A DNA stretch of 64,000 nt, from assembly GCF_014651595.1 (NCBI RefSeq), contig NZ_BMXE01000004.1, positions 62,001 through 126,000 of the forward strand. Direction: 5' to 3'. The position numbers and the translations under genes were made by a program. Of this stretch, positions 1-7,604 are shown piece after piece. How positions within the stretch are numbered: position 1 is the first letter of the stretch; every line of letters begins with the position of its first letter. The notes beneath the pieces were generated by a model. It saw nothing but the letters and a program-made list of their open reading frames with translations. It did not search any database and had not been told where the DNA came from. The DNA comes from Pseudovibrio japonicus (lineage in GTDB: Bacteria > Pseudomonadota > Alphaproteobacteria > Rhizobiales > Stappiaceae).

Positions 1-5
1 GCGGC

Positions 6-914
6 ATGAGCGGCATGGAACTGGCAGAACGTGCCTTCCAAGGCACAAGCGACTTCCCTATCATCCTTGAAGGGGTTGTGAACCGCCAGGTGATGCAAGC
101 TTATCAAGGAGAGACGCAGACTTTCCGAAGCTGGGCCAAACAGGCCACCGCAACGGACTTCCGCGACATGCACCGCATCAGCGTTGGTGAAGTCGGGGAG
201 CTGCGCAAGGTCAACGAGAACGGTGAATATGAAAGCACCACTCTCGGTGAAGGCAAGGAAAGCTACCGCATTGCCACATACGGTCGTATCATCGGCATCA
301 CTCGTCAGGCCATTGTGAACGACGACCTGAATGTATTTAACGATCTGCCGCGCAAGTTCGGTAACCAGGTTTCAATTCTGGAATCCGACGTGGTTTACAA
401 CTGTCTGATTGAAAACAAGAAGATGTCAGATGGTAAAGCGCTGTTCCACGCTGACCATAAAAACCTGCTAACAGGTGGTGACACCGCACTTTCTCTCGAA
501 GCCATTGCCGCTGGTCGTATCAAGATGTCCCAGCAGATGGATGTTTCCGGAAAGGTGAAGTTACGCCTGCGCCCCCGTTTCATTCTTCTGCCGACCGAAC
601 TGGAACTGCCAGCAGCAAGGCTGTTTGCGCCATACTCTCCAACGAAGTCTGAAGACACCACACCAGAGTATCTGACAGGCTACGAACGTATTGTTGAAGA
701 CCGCTTGTCTGATATCAGTGGCACGGCTTGGCATATGGTCGCAGATCCAAACCAGGCACCGGCTGTTGAGTACGCCTATCTGGAAGGTGAAAACGGTCCA
801 ACTACAGAAACCCAGATGGGCTTTAAGGTAGATGGCATGCAGATCAAGGTGCGTTTGGACTTTGGTGCAGCACCTGTTGACTGGAAGGCAATCCAGCGCA
901 ACGCAGGCGCATAA
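6..914 (+). CDS. Phage major capsid protein (Mu gpT-like), probably the C-terminal part of a protease-capsid fusion
   Basis: This is the shell-forming head protein of the prophage, or the capsid domain of a fusion. About 302 residues are visible. The segment FHADHKNL near residue 148 and the start region ERAFQGTSDFPIIL match what I know of Mu gpT-type capsid proteins and of the C-terminal half of ClpP-like prohead protease/major capsid fusions. The frame is open to the left edge, so the ATG at position 6 may be internal and the protein may extend upstream. It is followed by a strong terminator and a decorator protein, the usual order in tailed phages. The capsid assignment is fairly secure; the fusion is inferred. 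Confidence 0.72.
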   Translation: MSGMELAERAFQGTSDFPIILEGVVNRQVMQAYQGETQTFRSWAKQATATDFRDMHRISVGEVGELRKVNENGEYESTTLGEGKESYRIATYGRIIGITRQAIVNDDLNVFNDLPRKFGNQVSILESDVVYNCLIENKKMSDGKALFHADHKNLLTGGDTALSLEAIAAGRIKMSQQMDVSGKVKLRLRPRFILLPTELELPAARLFAPYSPTKSEDTTPEYLTGYERIVEDRLSDISGTAWHMVADPNQAPAVEYAYLEGENGPTTETQMGFKVDGMQIKVRLDFGAAPVDWKAIQRNAGA

Positions 915-940
915 CCTTTCCTGAAAACCAAGCATGAACG

Positions 941-963
941 ACCGGCACTTGCCGGTTTTTTTA
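941..963 (+). terminator. Rho-independent terminator after capsid gene
   Basis: ACCGGCA and TGCCGGT pair around a CT loop, followed directly by seven T. It lies 27 bases after the capsid stop codon and would limit read-through from the highly expressed capsid gene into the connector genes. Confidence 0.8.
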
Positions 964-986
964 TGTTCTAACTCTGAGGAAGAGTA

Positions 987-1325
987 ATGGCACAGAACTA
1001 TGTCAAGTCCGGTGAACGAGTGACGGTGGTTGCTGGTCCCGGTGGCGCCCAATCGGGCAAATTCTATGTAGTTGGGGCAATGTCAGGCATTGCCCAGACA
1101 AGCGCAGCTGAAGGCGAGGAGTACGAACTGGACACTACTGGAAGTGTCTATGAGTACGGCAAGACAACTGCACAGGCCTGGGTGCAGGGCACCAAGCTCT
1201 ATTACGACGATGACACTGACACCATGACCACCACTGATACTGACAACACCTATGCTGGTGTGGCTGAACAACCCGCTGCTGTGGATGCCGCTATCGGACG
1301 GATCATGCTGCTGCGCAGCTTCTAA
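987..1325 (+). CDS. DUF2190-type capsid decorator/cement protein
   Basis: This 112-residue protein has the pattern of DUF2190 (capsid cement) proteins: an N-terminal Y-x-K-S-G-E-x-V-T-V strand, repeated V/A-G beta turns, and a C-terminal GV...A...G-x-I-x-L-L ending. Such proteins sit on the outside of the head and stabilise the capsid lattice. The GAGGAAGAG ribosome site just before the ATG supports the start. Its place immediately after the major capsid gene fits this role. Confidence 0.68.
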   Translation: MAQNYVKSGERVTVVAGPGGAQSGKFYVVGAMSGIAQTSAAEGEEYELDTTGSVYEYGKTTAQAWVQGTKLYYDDDTDTMTTTDTDNTYAGVAEQPAAVDAAIGRIMLLRSF

Positions 1326-1384
1326 AATCTGATGTTACCAACCGGGTGCGCTGAGATAAGCGCATCCAGTTTTTGGAGAACAAC

Positions 1385-1576
1385 ATGAAGAACTACAAGA
1401 CGACGGGCCAAACGATCATCAAGGGCAAACCTTTCGCAGGAGACATGTCAGTGCCGCTGTCGGAGGAAGATGCAAAGGGGTATGTCAAAGCTGGAACACT
1501 GGTTGAGGTGGATGAAAACGGGAAGCCGGTTGCCACCAAATCAGCTACTAAACGCAAGACCACTGCCAAGGATTAA
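1385..1576 (+). CDS. Small phage structural-region protein of unknown function
   Basis: This 63-residue protein has a compact N-terminal part and a lysine/threonine/alanine-rich C-terminal tail. I chose the ATG at 1385 because GGAG lies seven bases upstream; an in-frame TTG at 1373 would overlap that ribosome site. The composition resembles the short protein at 3296-3493, which has a similar KKTSRKSASK-type tail and the same kind of ...VP/L..EDA/DEAK-Y motif, so the two may be paralogues. I do not know a function. A weak hairpin (GGTGCGC/GCGCATC, 1343-1363) lies upstream. Confidence 0.6.
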   Translation: MKNYKTTGQTIIKGKPFAGDMSVPLSEEDAKGYVKAGTLVEVDENGKPVATKSATKRKTTAKD

Positions 1577-1581
1577 GATGG

Positions 1582-1989
1582 ATGTTTGAGGACTTGGTTC
1601 AGATGGCTTCGGACACCATCGACGATATCATGAGCGATGGTGCATTCATGATCTATCCACGTTCGAAAGCAAACGTAAATGCCCAGCTTAGAGCGGACCA
1701 GTCCCGACAAGAGCATCGGGGTGAGCAATGCATTCTTTGCTTTCAAAGCCAGGAATTTGGCATTGAGCTGGGTGTGAGAAAGACCTATCGGGAGTCGAAC
1801 GACTTCAGAACGGTATCCGTAGGCCGGGAACTCTATCTGAGCGTCGATGCAACGCATCTGCCTGATTACGAGGTGAAGCAGGGCGATCTTGTTGAACTGC
1901 TTGATAAGCCTGGGCTCGGGAGGATGGAAATCCTTGACCAGCAGCCGGACGGCAAATCGAGAACGTTGTTCCGGCTTTCCAAGAAGTAA
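1582..1989 (+). CDS. Putative phage head-tail joining protein
   Basis: This 135-residue protein lies between the capsid/decorator genes and the tail genes. The second half (residues 75-135) has the beta-rich layout of head-completion or head-tail connector proteins: D-x-V-E-L-L-D-K-P-G-x-G followed by V/I-L-D-x-x-P-D-G-x-S-R. The same arrangement is seen in lambda gpFII-like proteins. The assignment rests on position and general pattern, not on a diagnostic motif. The start is six bases after the preceding stop codon. Confidence 0.45.
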   Translation: MFEDLVQMASDTIDDIMSDGAFMIYPRSKANVNAQLRADQSRQEHRGEQCILCFQSQEFGIELGVRKTYRESNDFRTVSVGRELYLSVDATHLPDYEVKQGDLVELLDKPGLGRMEILDQQPDGKSRTLFRLSKK

Positions 1990-1999
1990 GGCTAAGACC

Positions 2000-2770
2000 A
2001 TGAGTTTAGAGCGCATTTTTCTGCGACTGGCCACGGTTGCGGCCTTGACGAATTTTTACCAAGACCCATACCCGACCGTTGCGGAGGGGCGAGTTTTTGA
2101 CTCCAAGGTGGTCCCCAATGACGACCTTTTTGGATCGCTCAAAGACGAGATCAAAGAGTTCAAGCCCGTCTGTGTTGTCTATACAGACTATGACAAGGAC
2201 CTGCTTAATCATCACACCGTCAGGCCCTCTGATGAACGCATCATGACGGTCACGTTGGAGCTCTTTTGCGCAACACTAGATCAGGATGAGGTAGACGGTG
2301 AAGACGCCGTCAGTCTCGTCTATCCCGGTACAGACAGCGAGCTTGAGATCCTATTGGACGTATTTGAGCATCAAGTGTTTGAAAGCCTTTTTCTCGGAAC
2401 AAACAGCGCGAGCGAATACGTCAAGTTTGCTGTGCGCGCTCTTAAGAACGTTGTAAGCAGACGCGGGGCCACGTTCGAAGGCGGGCAGAAGCTTGCCGCC
2501 AGACAGGTGACGTTGGAGATTGCAACAGGACGTCTTACGCCGAACAGGAAACTGCCTATCCAGCTGAGCAAGTTTCTGGATGAGCTTGCAACGCTCGATC
2601 AGCATGCCCATCAGATCCCGAAGCTGAGAGCGCTATATGAGCGCAATGGCACGGAACTTGAAAACAAGCATGGTTGGCTTGGTTACACGGACGCCGTCTC
2701 CAAAGCGCTTGGGGCCGAGCAGTTCGGGACGCTTACTATTCCGCTGATCAATTGGATCGATGCGAGATGA
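2000..2770 (+). CDS. Phage protein of unknown function, possible tail completion/terminator protein
   Basis: The protein is 256 residues from the ATG at 2000, which comes just after the previous stop; a longer frame opening at 1889 would overlap the preceding gene heavily and lacks a ribosome site. It begins with a helical segment (ERIFLRLATVAALTNFY) and has no recognised catalytic motif. It lies between the head-tail joining gene and baseplate gene V, where P2-like phages keep tail-completion genes (R, S). That role is inferred from position only. Its stop overlaps the next start (ATGA), which suggests translational coupling. Confidence 0.5.
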   Translation: MSLERIFLRLATVAALTNFYQDPYPTVAEGRVFDSKVVPNDDLFGSLKDEIKEFKPVCVVYTDYDKDLLNHHTVRPSDERIMTVTLELFCATLDQDEVDGEDAVSLVYPGTDSELEILLDVFEHQVFESLFLGTNSASEYVKFAVRALKNVVSRRGATFEGGQKLAARQVTLEIATGRLTPNRKLPIQLSKFLDELATLDQHAHQIPKLRALYERNGTELENKHGWLGYTDAVSKALGAEQFGTLTIPLINWIDAR

Positions 2771-3285
2771 ACATCTTCAAGCGCCTGATCGATCGTATCG
2801 AGACGCTCGAGAGGACTGTAGCCGAGCAGGCCAGACTTATCAAAAACCTCATACGTGAGGGGGAGATCACAGAGGTCTTTGACGACGGAACAGTGATCGT
2901 TAATGCGCAGGATCTGGTGACAAACAAATCTCCCTTTGTGCACTTTTCGGGAGCCATCAAAGAGTGGACACCGCCATCTGTGGGACAGAGCGTAATCGCT
3001 GTTTCTCCCTCCGGCGATCCTAAAAGAAGCATCATCCTGCCAGCTGGCTACAGCGATGCGCACAAGCAGCCACACAACAGCCTGAGCGAACGCAAGTTTG
3101 TCTTTGGAAGTACCACCATGACCATGACAGAGGATGGCTGGGAGCTTGAAGGCACCACAATCACCATGAATGGCAATGTCGAGATAAATGGGAATTCCGT
3201 TACCCATAACGGGACCGAAATTGGCGACAAACACAAGCACCTGGATGTGGTGAAGGGAAAAGACAAGACCGGCACCCCAGTTTAA
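2767..3285 (+). CDS. V: Phage baseplate assembly protein V (central spike)
   Basis: This 172-residue protein has the gpV/gp45 architecture: an N-terminal coiled helix (residues 1-33), an OB-fold (residues 35-95, with G-E-I-T-E-V and G-Q-S-V-I-A-V), and a C-terminal repeated beta stretch (TITMNGNVEINGNSVT) that forms a triple-stranded spike. It ends with a HKH motif like the iron-binding H-x-H tip of contractile tail spikes. This is the membrane-piercing needle below the baseplate. Genes W, J and I follow in the order found in P2. Confidence 0.85.
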   Translation: MNIFKRLIDRIETLERTVAEQARLIKNLIREGEITEVFDDGTVIVNAQDLVTNKSPFVHFSGAIKEWTPPSVGQSVIAVSPSGDPKRSIILPAGYSDAHKQPHNSLSERKFVFGSTTMTMTEDGWELEGTTITMNGNVEINGNSVTHNGTEIGDKHKHLDVVKGKDKTGTPV

Positions 3286-3295
3286 GGAGAATATT

Positions 3296-3493
3296 ATGTC
3301 TGATGACCGCAAGGAATGGGAAGTACTGAAGGATGGATGGGTAAATGGCGATTGGAAAGAGGCGGGCGAGGCCGTTCTGATGACGCAGGACGAGGCCAAG
3401 TACTACATCCATTCAGAGCAGCTGGGAACACCCACCAAGAAGACAAGCCGGAAGTCTGCATCCAAAGCGCCGGCTAAAACCGAGAGCAGCTAA
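3296..3493 (+). CDS. Small phage protein of unknown function
   Basis: This 65-residue protein has acidic/tryptophan-rich N-terminal segments (WEVLKDGWVNGDW) and a basic low-complexity tail. AAGGAG precedes the ATG. It sits inside the baseplate cluster between V and W, where P2 has no gene. Its tail resembles that of the protein at 1385-1576. No function can be assigned. Confidence 0.6.
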   Translation: MSDDRKEWEVLKDGWVNGDWKEAGEAVLMTQDEAKYYIHSEQLGTPTKKTSRKSASKAPAKTESS

Positions 3494-3913
3494 ATGATCT
3501 CCGTCGGGATCAACATGACCAATGGCAAGCTCTTAACGGGGTGGGAACATACAGTTCAAAGCGTTGGTTTCATCCTGAATACTGAGCTTAAATCTCGCGT
3601 CAATCACAGATATATCGGTTCCAATATTCCCACTGTGATTGATGAGCCAGCGAATGCGGAAACCATCATGGATTTAATGATGGCCTCTGCCGAAGCATTG
3701 GAAGCGCGACTTTACAAAGGCCGCTGGCTGGGTGAGCCGCGCTACTTCGTCAACAAACTGAATGTTGAGAGTCTTGTTCCTGGCAGAGCCGTTATGCCTT
3801 TATCTGGCTACTACTTTCCCAAGGGACACTTGGGAGATTTCTCACAGTATGAAGAACGTGGCATGACCGCATACGTTGCCGGTCATGACGCACCCACGCT
3901 TTCTGAAAACTGA
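3494..3913 (+). CDS. W: Phage baseplate assembly protein W (gp25-like)
   Basis: This 139-residue protein is a GPW/gp25-family baseplate wedge component. It keeps the family layout: a G-W-E-H-x-x-Q-S-V/I segment, S-R-V-N-H-R-Y-I-G-S (family consensus R-x-x-R-x-x-G-S), then I-P-x-x-I-D and an alpha/beta C-terminal half. In contractile tails this protein helps start sheath polymerisation at the baseplate. The gene starts directly after the preceding stop and precedes gpJ. Confidence 0.8.
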   Translation: MISVGINMTNGKLLTGWEHTVQSVGFILNTELKSRVNHRYIGSNIPTVIDEPANAETIMDLMMASAEALEARLYKGRWLGEPRYFVNKLNVESLVPGRAVMPLSGYYFPKGHLGDFSQYEERGMTAYVAGHDAPTLSEN

Positions 3914-3939
3914 CTTTCCTTAAAAAGGTGAAAGCACCG

Positions 3940-4944
3940 ATGGGTAGCCGTTTTGTCGCACCAGATCTTTCCGGCCTGGGGGATCTGCCGCATTCTCCAA
4001 TTGACGTCAAAGAGATCGAAGACAGAAGAGCGGCTTTCATGAAGGCTGCTCTTCAGAGATTTGGTCTGGATCACAATGTAGAGAAGACGTCGTTTGACCC
4101 TGCTGTGATCATTCATGTTGATGGTGGTGCGGCCAGCGAGGAGCACATCCTACAGCGTGAAAATGAAGCCATCGAGAAAACGTCCATCATGACGAAGGAT
4201 GAAGACGCACTCGATCATATTGGTGCAACGTACTACGGGGTTGCCCGCCAAGAGTATACCGACGAGCAGGGTAACGTTGTTCGCGAAAGTCAGGATCGTT
4301 ATCGCGCAAGGCTCCCGCTCTCTTTAGAAGCCAGATCTGAACATGGGACCGAAGGAGCTTATGTCTATCAGGCTCTTGAAATGAATGGTCGGGAGTCCAT
4401 TGCTGATGCAAGCGCATTGTCAGAAGAAGACGGTGCGGTGTACAGCGCTGACCTTCATGCGGACGCCTACACGGTTGGACGAAGGGCCGAGCCTTTTTCA
4501 CGAGCTGATAATGATCCGGTGATTGCCCCTGAAGTCCTTATTGTAGTCCATCCACGTGAAGGAGAGACTACGCAGGAGCTTCTTAATGACGTGTATCGGG
4601 TGTGCTCAGAAAAAGGTGTCCGGACGAATGGCGATTGCCTGCGCATTGAACCAGCTGAAGTGAAGACCTACCAAATCCATCAAGTGATTTATTACGCATC
4701 GGGGGCAGCACCAGAACCTCTCAAGAAGCTCGCAGAAGAGAGTTTGTGGAAGTATGCGAAAGACCGCGAACGTATTGGCCTGACCGCTGAAATACTCGGT
4801 ATGGGCGGGAAGGGGTATGTTTCCAACCTTGAGAGTGTCGATCTCATTTCTCCTACTGCTGACGTTGGAGGCGGTCAGAAGCAAATTCCCGTTTGCACCG
4901 ACGTAATTGTTGAAGTGAAGCAATTGCCGGGAAGCTGGCGATGA
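3940..4944 (+). CDS. J: Phage baseplate assembly protein J
   Basis: This 334-residue protein is a gpJ/gp47-family baseplate wedge subunit. Family marks are the segments D-A-L-D-H-I-G-A-T-Y-Y-G-V, E-G-A-Y-V-Y-Q-A-L and the late beta-rich half containing V-Y-R-V-C-S. I prefer the ATG at 3940 to the GTG at 3928 because AAGGTG lies nine bases upstream of the ATG. Its stop overlaps the start of gene I (ATGA). The role in wedge assembly is inferred from the family. Confidence 0.82.
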   Translation: MGSRFVAPDLSGLGDLPHSPIDVKEIEDRRAAFMKAALQRFGLDHNVEKTSFDPAVIIHVDGGAASEEHILQRENEAIEKTSIMTKDEDALDHIGATYYGVARQEYTDEQGNVVRESQDRYRARLPLSLEARSEHGTEGAYVYQALEMNGRESIADASALSEEDGAVYSADLHADAYTVGRRAEPFSRADNDPVIAPEVLIVVHPREGETTQELLNDVYRVCSEKGVRTNGDCLRIEPAEVKTYQIHQVIYYASGAAPEPLKKLAEESLWKYAKDRERIGLTAEILGMGGKGYVSNLESVDLISPTADVGGGQKQIPVCTDVIVEVKQLPGSWR

Positions 4945-5708
4945 CCCCTGAGGAAATAGACGAGCTTATTGAGCAAGCTGCACAGGTTGCTGATGTACGC
5001 CTGATCGGTCAGCAAGCAACGCCCTATATGCGTGCATGGCTCACCGCTGAAATTGCAACGCTCATGGTTCATAGCCCGGAGCGTATCGGAGACTTCTGGA
5101 ATCCGTGGAAATGTCCCGTAGAGCTGCTGCCGTGGTTGGCGTGGGCGTTGTCCGTTGATGTTTGGGATGAAGACTGGCCGGAGGTCATCAAGCGGCGGGT
5201 GATTGCATCTAGCCCAATGGTGCACCGAATAAAAGGTTCAGTGCAAAGCACTGAAGATGCGCTCGCTGCCATGGTTGGGAAACCGCGCATATCGGAATGG
5301 TGGGAGCAAGAACCACCTAAGAAACGTGGCACCTTCGAAGTGACCACCTATGTAAACGAGCAGCATAGTGAAGGCTTGCCGCTACTAAGTGAACGCTTGC
5401 AGAGGCAAGTCATTGAGAGCATTTACGCCACAAAACCAAAATCCCGCCAGTTCACTTACAGGCTTGGTGTTGACCTTAAGAGTGAGCTTGGCGTTGGTGC
5501 CAAGGCTCGATGTGTTGGCTACAGGCAGGAGGTCGCAGAGGCGAAAATCGCGCCTCAGAAACTACCGCTTGGGCTTGGCGCAGCAGTGCGAACGATTGGC
5601 TACACGCAGCAAATGGCGGAAACGAAACTAGCCCCCCAGCAGCTCTCGCTCAGGCTTGGGGCATTGCTGCGCGGCATCTCTTTTCATCAAATAATCATGG
5701 AGGTTTAA
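4941..5708 (+). CDS. I: Phage tail protein I with a repeated C-terminal extension
   Basis: Residues 1-170 are a typical gpI baseplate protein (LLPWLAWALSVDVWD and the helix SPMVHRIKGS are hallmark segments). Residues about 183-255 form an extension built from a 27-residue unit repeated almost three times: A/V-R-x-x-G-Y-x-Q-x-x-A-E-x-K-x-A-P-Q-x-L-x-L-x-L-G, with Arg at 190, 217 and 244. P2 gpI is about 176 residues, so the repeats are extra. They may form the attachment surface for the collar or fibres encoded next, but that is inference. Confidence 0.82.
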   Translation: MTPEEIDELIEQAAQVADVRLIGQQATPYMRAWLTAEIATLMVHSPERIGDFWNPWKCPVELLPWLAWALSVDVWDEDWPEVIKRRVIASSPMVHRIKGSVQSTEDALAAMVGKPRISEWWEQEPPKKRGTFEVTTYVNEQHSEGLPLLSERLQRQVIESIYATKPKSRQFTYRLGVDLKSELGVGAKARCVGYRQEVAEAKIAPQKLPLGLGAAVRTIGYTQQMAETKLAPQQLSLRLGALLRGISFHQIIMEV

Positions 5709-6275
5709 GTGGCTGATACAAATATCAACTCGCTTAGCCCAACGCTCACGAAACAGGGTATTCAAGCCCTTGCCACACTGATGCGCACTGGCATCAAGGG
5801 CAAGATCACTCACATCGGTATTGGCGCGGGCGCATATACCCCCACGGACGAAATCACAGCCCTGGTGGATGAGCGTGCGCTGGCTCCTGTGCTTTCCGTA
5901 TCTGGTATGGGGGCACAGGCTTTCTCTCTGGAGGCGCTGTTCGATCCGAGTGCTGATGACGGATTCTGGGTGTCGGAGATCGGGCTCTATTTTGAGGACG
6001 GCACGTTGCTGGCCGTCTGGTCGTCACCGGATGAGGTGCGCTGGTTTCACGGGCCGGGCACGCAGCAGATTATCCAGTTTATGTTGATCCTAAGCGCGCT
6101 ACCAGCTGACAGCATTGAGGTCTACGGAGATCTGGATCTCAGTATTTTGGCGGGGGCAGGCTTTGCCAAAATGCACCAGGCGATCACTCGCAACGCAATC
6201 ACTCTCGTTAACAACGCATTTGAGCTGCACCAGCAGTCTCAGCAAATCGAAGACCTGATGGAGAACTCCAAATGA
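5709..6275 (+). CDS. Phage tail-collar fibre N-terminal protein (DUF3751/gpH-like)
   Basis: This 188-residue protein begins with GTG directly after gene I, and TCATGGAGGT provides the ribosome site. It has the pattern of N-terminal tail fibre domains that anchor on the baseplate: LTKQGIQALA, then T-H-I-G-I-G, and W-V-S-E-I-G-L-Y. Full-length fibres of this type are much longer. Here the shaft and tip parts appear to be separate genes downstream (6272-9294), so this is either an adaptor or a shortened fibre. Confidence 0.72.
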   Translation: MADTNINSLSPTLTKQGIQALATLMRTGIKGKITHIGIGAGAYTPTDEITALVDERALAPVLSVSGMGAQAFSLEALFDPSADDGFWVSEIGLYFEDGTLLAVWSSPDEVRWFHGPGTQQIIQFMLILSALPADSIEVYGDLDLSILAGAGFAKMHQAITRNAITLVNNAFELHQQSQQIEDLMENSK

Positions 6276-6886
6276 GCGTAATTGATGATTTTGGTCGGTC
6301 GGCACAAGTTAACGCCGAACTTGCTGGCAACGTCAACAGCTGGCTTGATCAGGCGAAAGAAGTTAATGCTGCGCTGGAGCAAATCTTCGGTGCTGATCGC
6401 GCACAGTGGCTACAGGATCTGCAGACCAACCAGATCCCACGGATGAAAATATCGAGGCGCTTTGACGATAGTAATCCGACACTGGCGTATCCGGCTGGTA
6501 CTGGTCTGGATGACGGGGCGATAACCCACTCAACTTCCTATGAAAGTGCGTTCCCTGACCAAGAAACCACGCTCTTTCTGATCTGGTCTACCTTGTTGAA
6601 AGTGACAGATCCAGAGGACAACAAGGCCGTTATCAGCGTCTGGTTGGCTGATGATGCCAACAAAGCTGTCACGAATGTCGAGCAAGTTGGCATTGAAGAT
6701 AGTGCGACCGGAGCCAGTTACTACTGGTCGACAGTTACCGCCAGCGGCAAGGTGAGCAAGTCAAGCGACCAATCAGACGTAGAGATAACGCAACGAATCT
6801 ACATGTCTAACGCGAACTCAGATAGCGCGGCCACCTGCTTTGTAGATCGTATGGACCTAACTATCATCGAGGTTGTAAATGACTAA
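6272..6886 (+). CDS. Phage tail-fibre region protein, function unknown
   Basis: This 204-residue protein has an N-terminal helical part (residues 1-55, with NAELAGNVNSWLDQAKEVN) and a beta-rich, Asp/Ser/Thr-rich C-terminal part. It overlaps the preceding gene by four bases and the next by eight, so it is translationally coupled to the fibre block. I do not recognise a family. Fibre shaft or receptor-binding component is an inference from position. Confidence 0.5.
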   Translation: MSVIDDFGRSAQVNAELAGNVNSWLDQAKEVNAALEQIFGADRAQWLQDLQTNQIPRMKISRRFDDSNPTLAYPAGTGLDDGAITHSTSYESAFPDQETTLFLIWSTLLKVTDPEDNKAVISVWLADDANKAVTNVEQVGIEDSATGASYYWSTVTASGKVSKSSDQSDVEITQRIYMSNANSDSAATCFVDRMDLTIIEVVND

Positions 6887-7277
6887 AGCAACACAAGATG
6901 CCGCGCTGGTTGCTGCGGCAAAAGCTGCTGGTTTCCCGATTGCCGTGATCCGTAGTGAAGACGAAATCGAATGGCGTGGCGCAGTACCATCTGCTGAGCA
7001 AGCGGCGCAAATCAAGCTTGATGCATCTGCTGCTATCCATCTCGAAGCCGTTCGTGCCGAATGTAGCGACCGCCTGTACGATCAGGCGTCCCAAGAAACG
7101 CAGATCAACATTGCGACTGAGCCAGCTTCTGACGCGAAAACGGCTTGGGTTGAGTGGCGCGATGGTATGCGTGCCAGATGTGCAGAACTGGCCGCTGATC
7201 CCGGTGCCGATTACCGTGCTGATGCAAGTTGGCCGGAGTGCCCACAATCAGTCAAAGATTTCACCGCACAGCATTAA
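6879..7277 (+). CDS. Phage protein in fibre block, function unknown
   Basis: This 132-residue, alanine-rich, mostly helical protein has no recognisable catalytic motif. Its composition and position just after fibre genes resemble small fibre-assembly (tfa-like) chaperones, but I see no diagnostic tfa motif. It overlaps the gene before it by eight bases and is followed immediately by the next gene. Confidence 0.45.
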   Translation: MTKATQDAALVAAAKAAGFPIAVIRSEDEIEWRGAVPSAEQAAQIKLDASAAIHLEAVRAECSDRLYDQASQETQINIATEPASDAKTAWVEWRDGMRARCAELAADPGADYRADASWPECPQSVKDFTAQH

Positions 7278-7289
7278 GTGAGGGCTGTT

Positions 7290-7604
7290 ATGAGTACATT
7301 ACACATCTCAGCCGGTGTTCTGGATAGTGAGCGTAATGCTTACTATCTCGCCAACTTGAAACACCATGCGACGCTTGATCTGAGTGACGATGAAGTCCAC
7401 ACGGCTCCGACATTCACGATCCCATATGGCGGCGTGCGCTTGGTGGCCACTTGTGATTTCAAGTTCACCACCGACGGCTCTGATCCTGCCACAAACGGCA
7501 TCTTCCAGCCTGCGCGGCAACCTCTGGATGCCATTGGCGGGTCTGAGCTGGTTGACACTAGTGGGAATGCCGTTGTTATCAAAGCCGTGCGGGTGTTGCC
7601 ATGA
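7290..7604 (+). CDS. Phage fibre-block protein, function unknown
   Basis: This 104-residue protein is predicted to be beta-rich (FTIPYGGVRLVATCDFKFTTDG). I chose the ATG at 7290 because GAGG lies six bases upstream; a GTG at 7278 is the alternative. It overlaps the LamG-like fibre gene by four bases. Its role in the virion is unknown. Confidence 0.5.
   Translation: MSTLHISAGVLDSERNAYYLANLKHHATLDLSDDEVHTAPTFTIPYGGVRLVATCDFKFTTDGSDPATNGIFQPARQPLDAIGGSELVDTSGNAVVIKAVRVLP

Noticed and set aside
2683-3399. A 238-codon minus-strand frame opposite baseplate genes
   Set aside because: It overlaps gene V, which has a clear spike pattern, and has no recognisable protein features.
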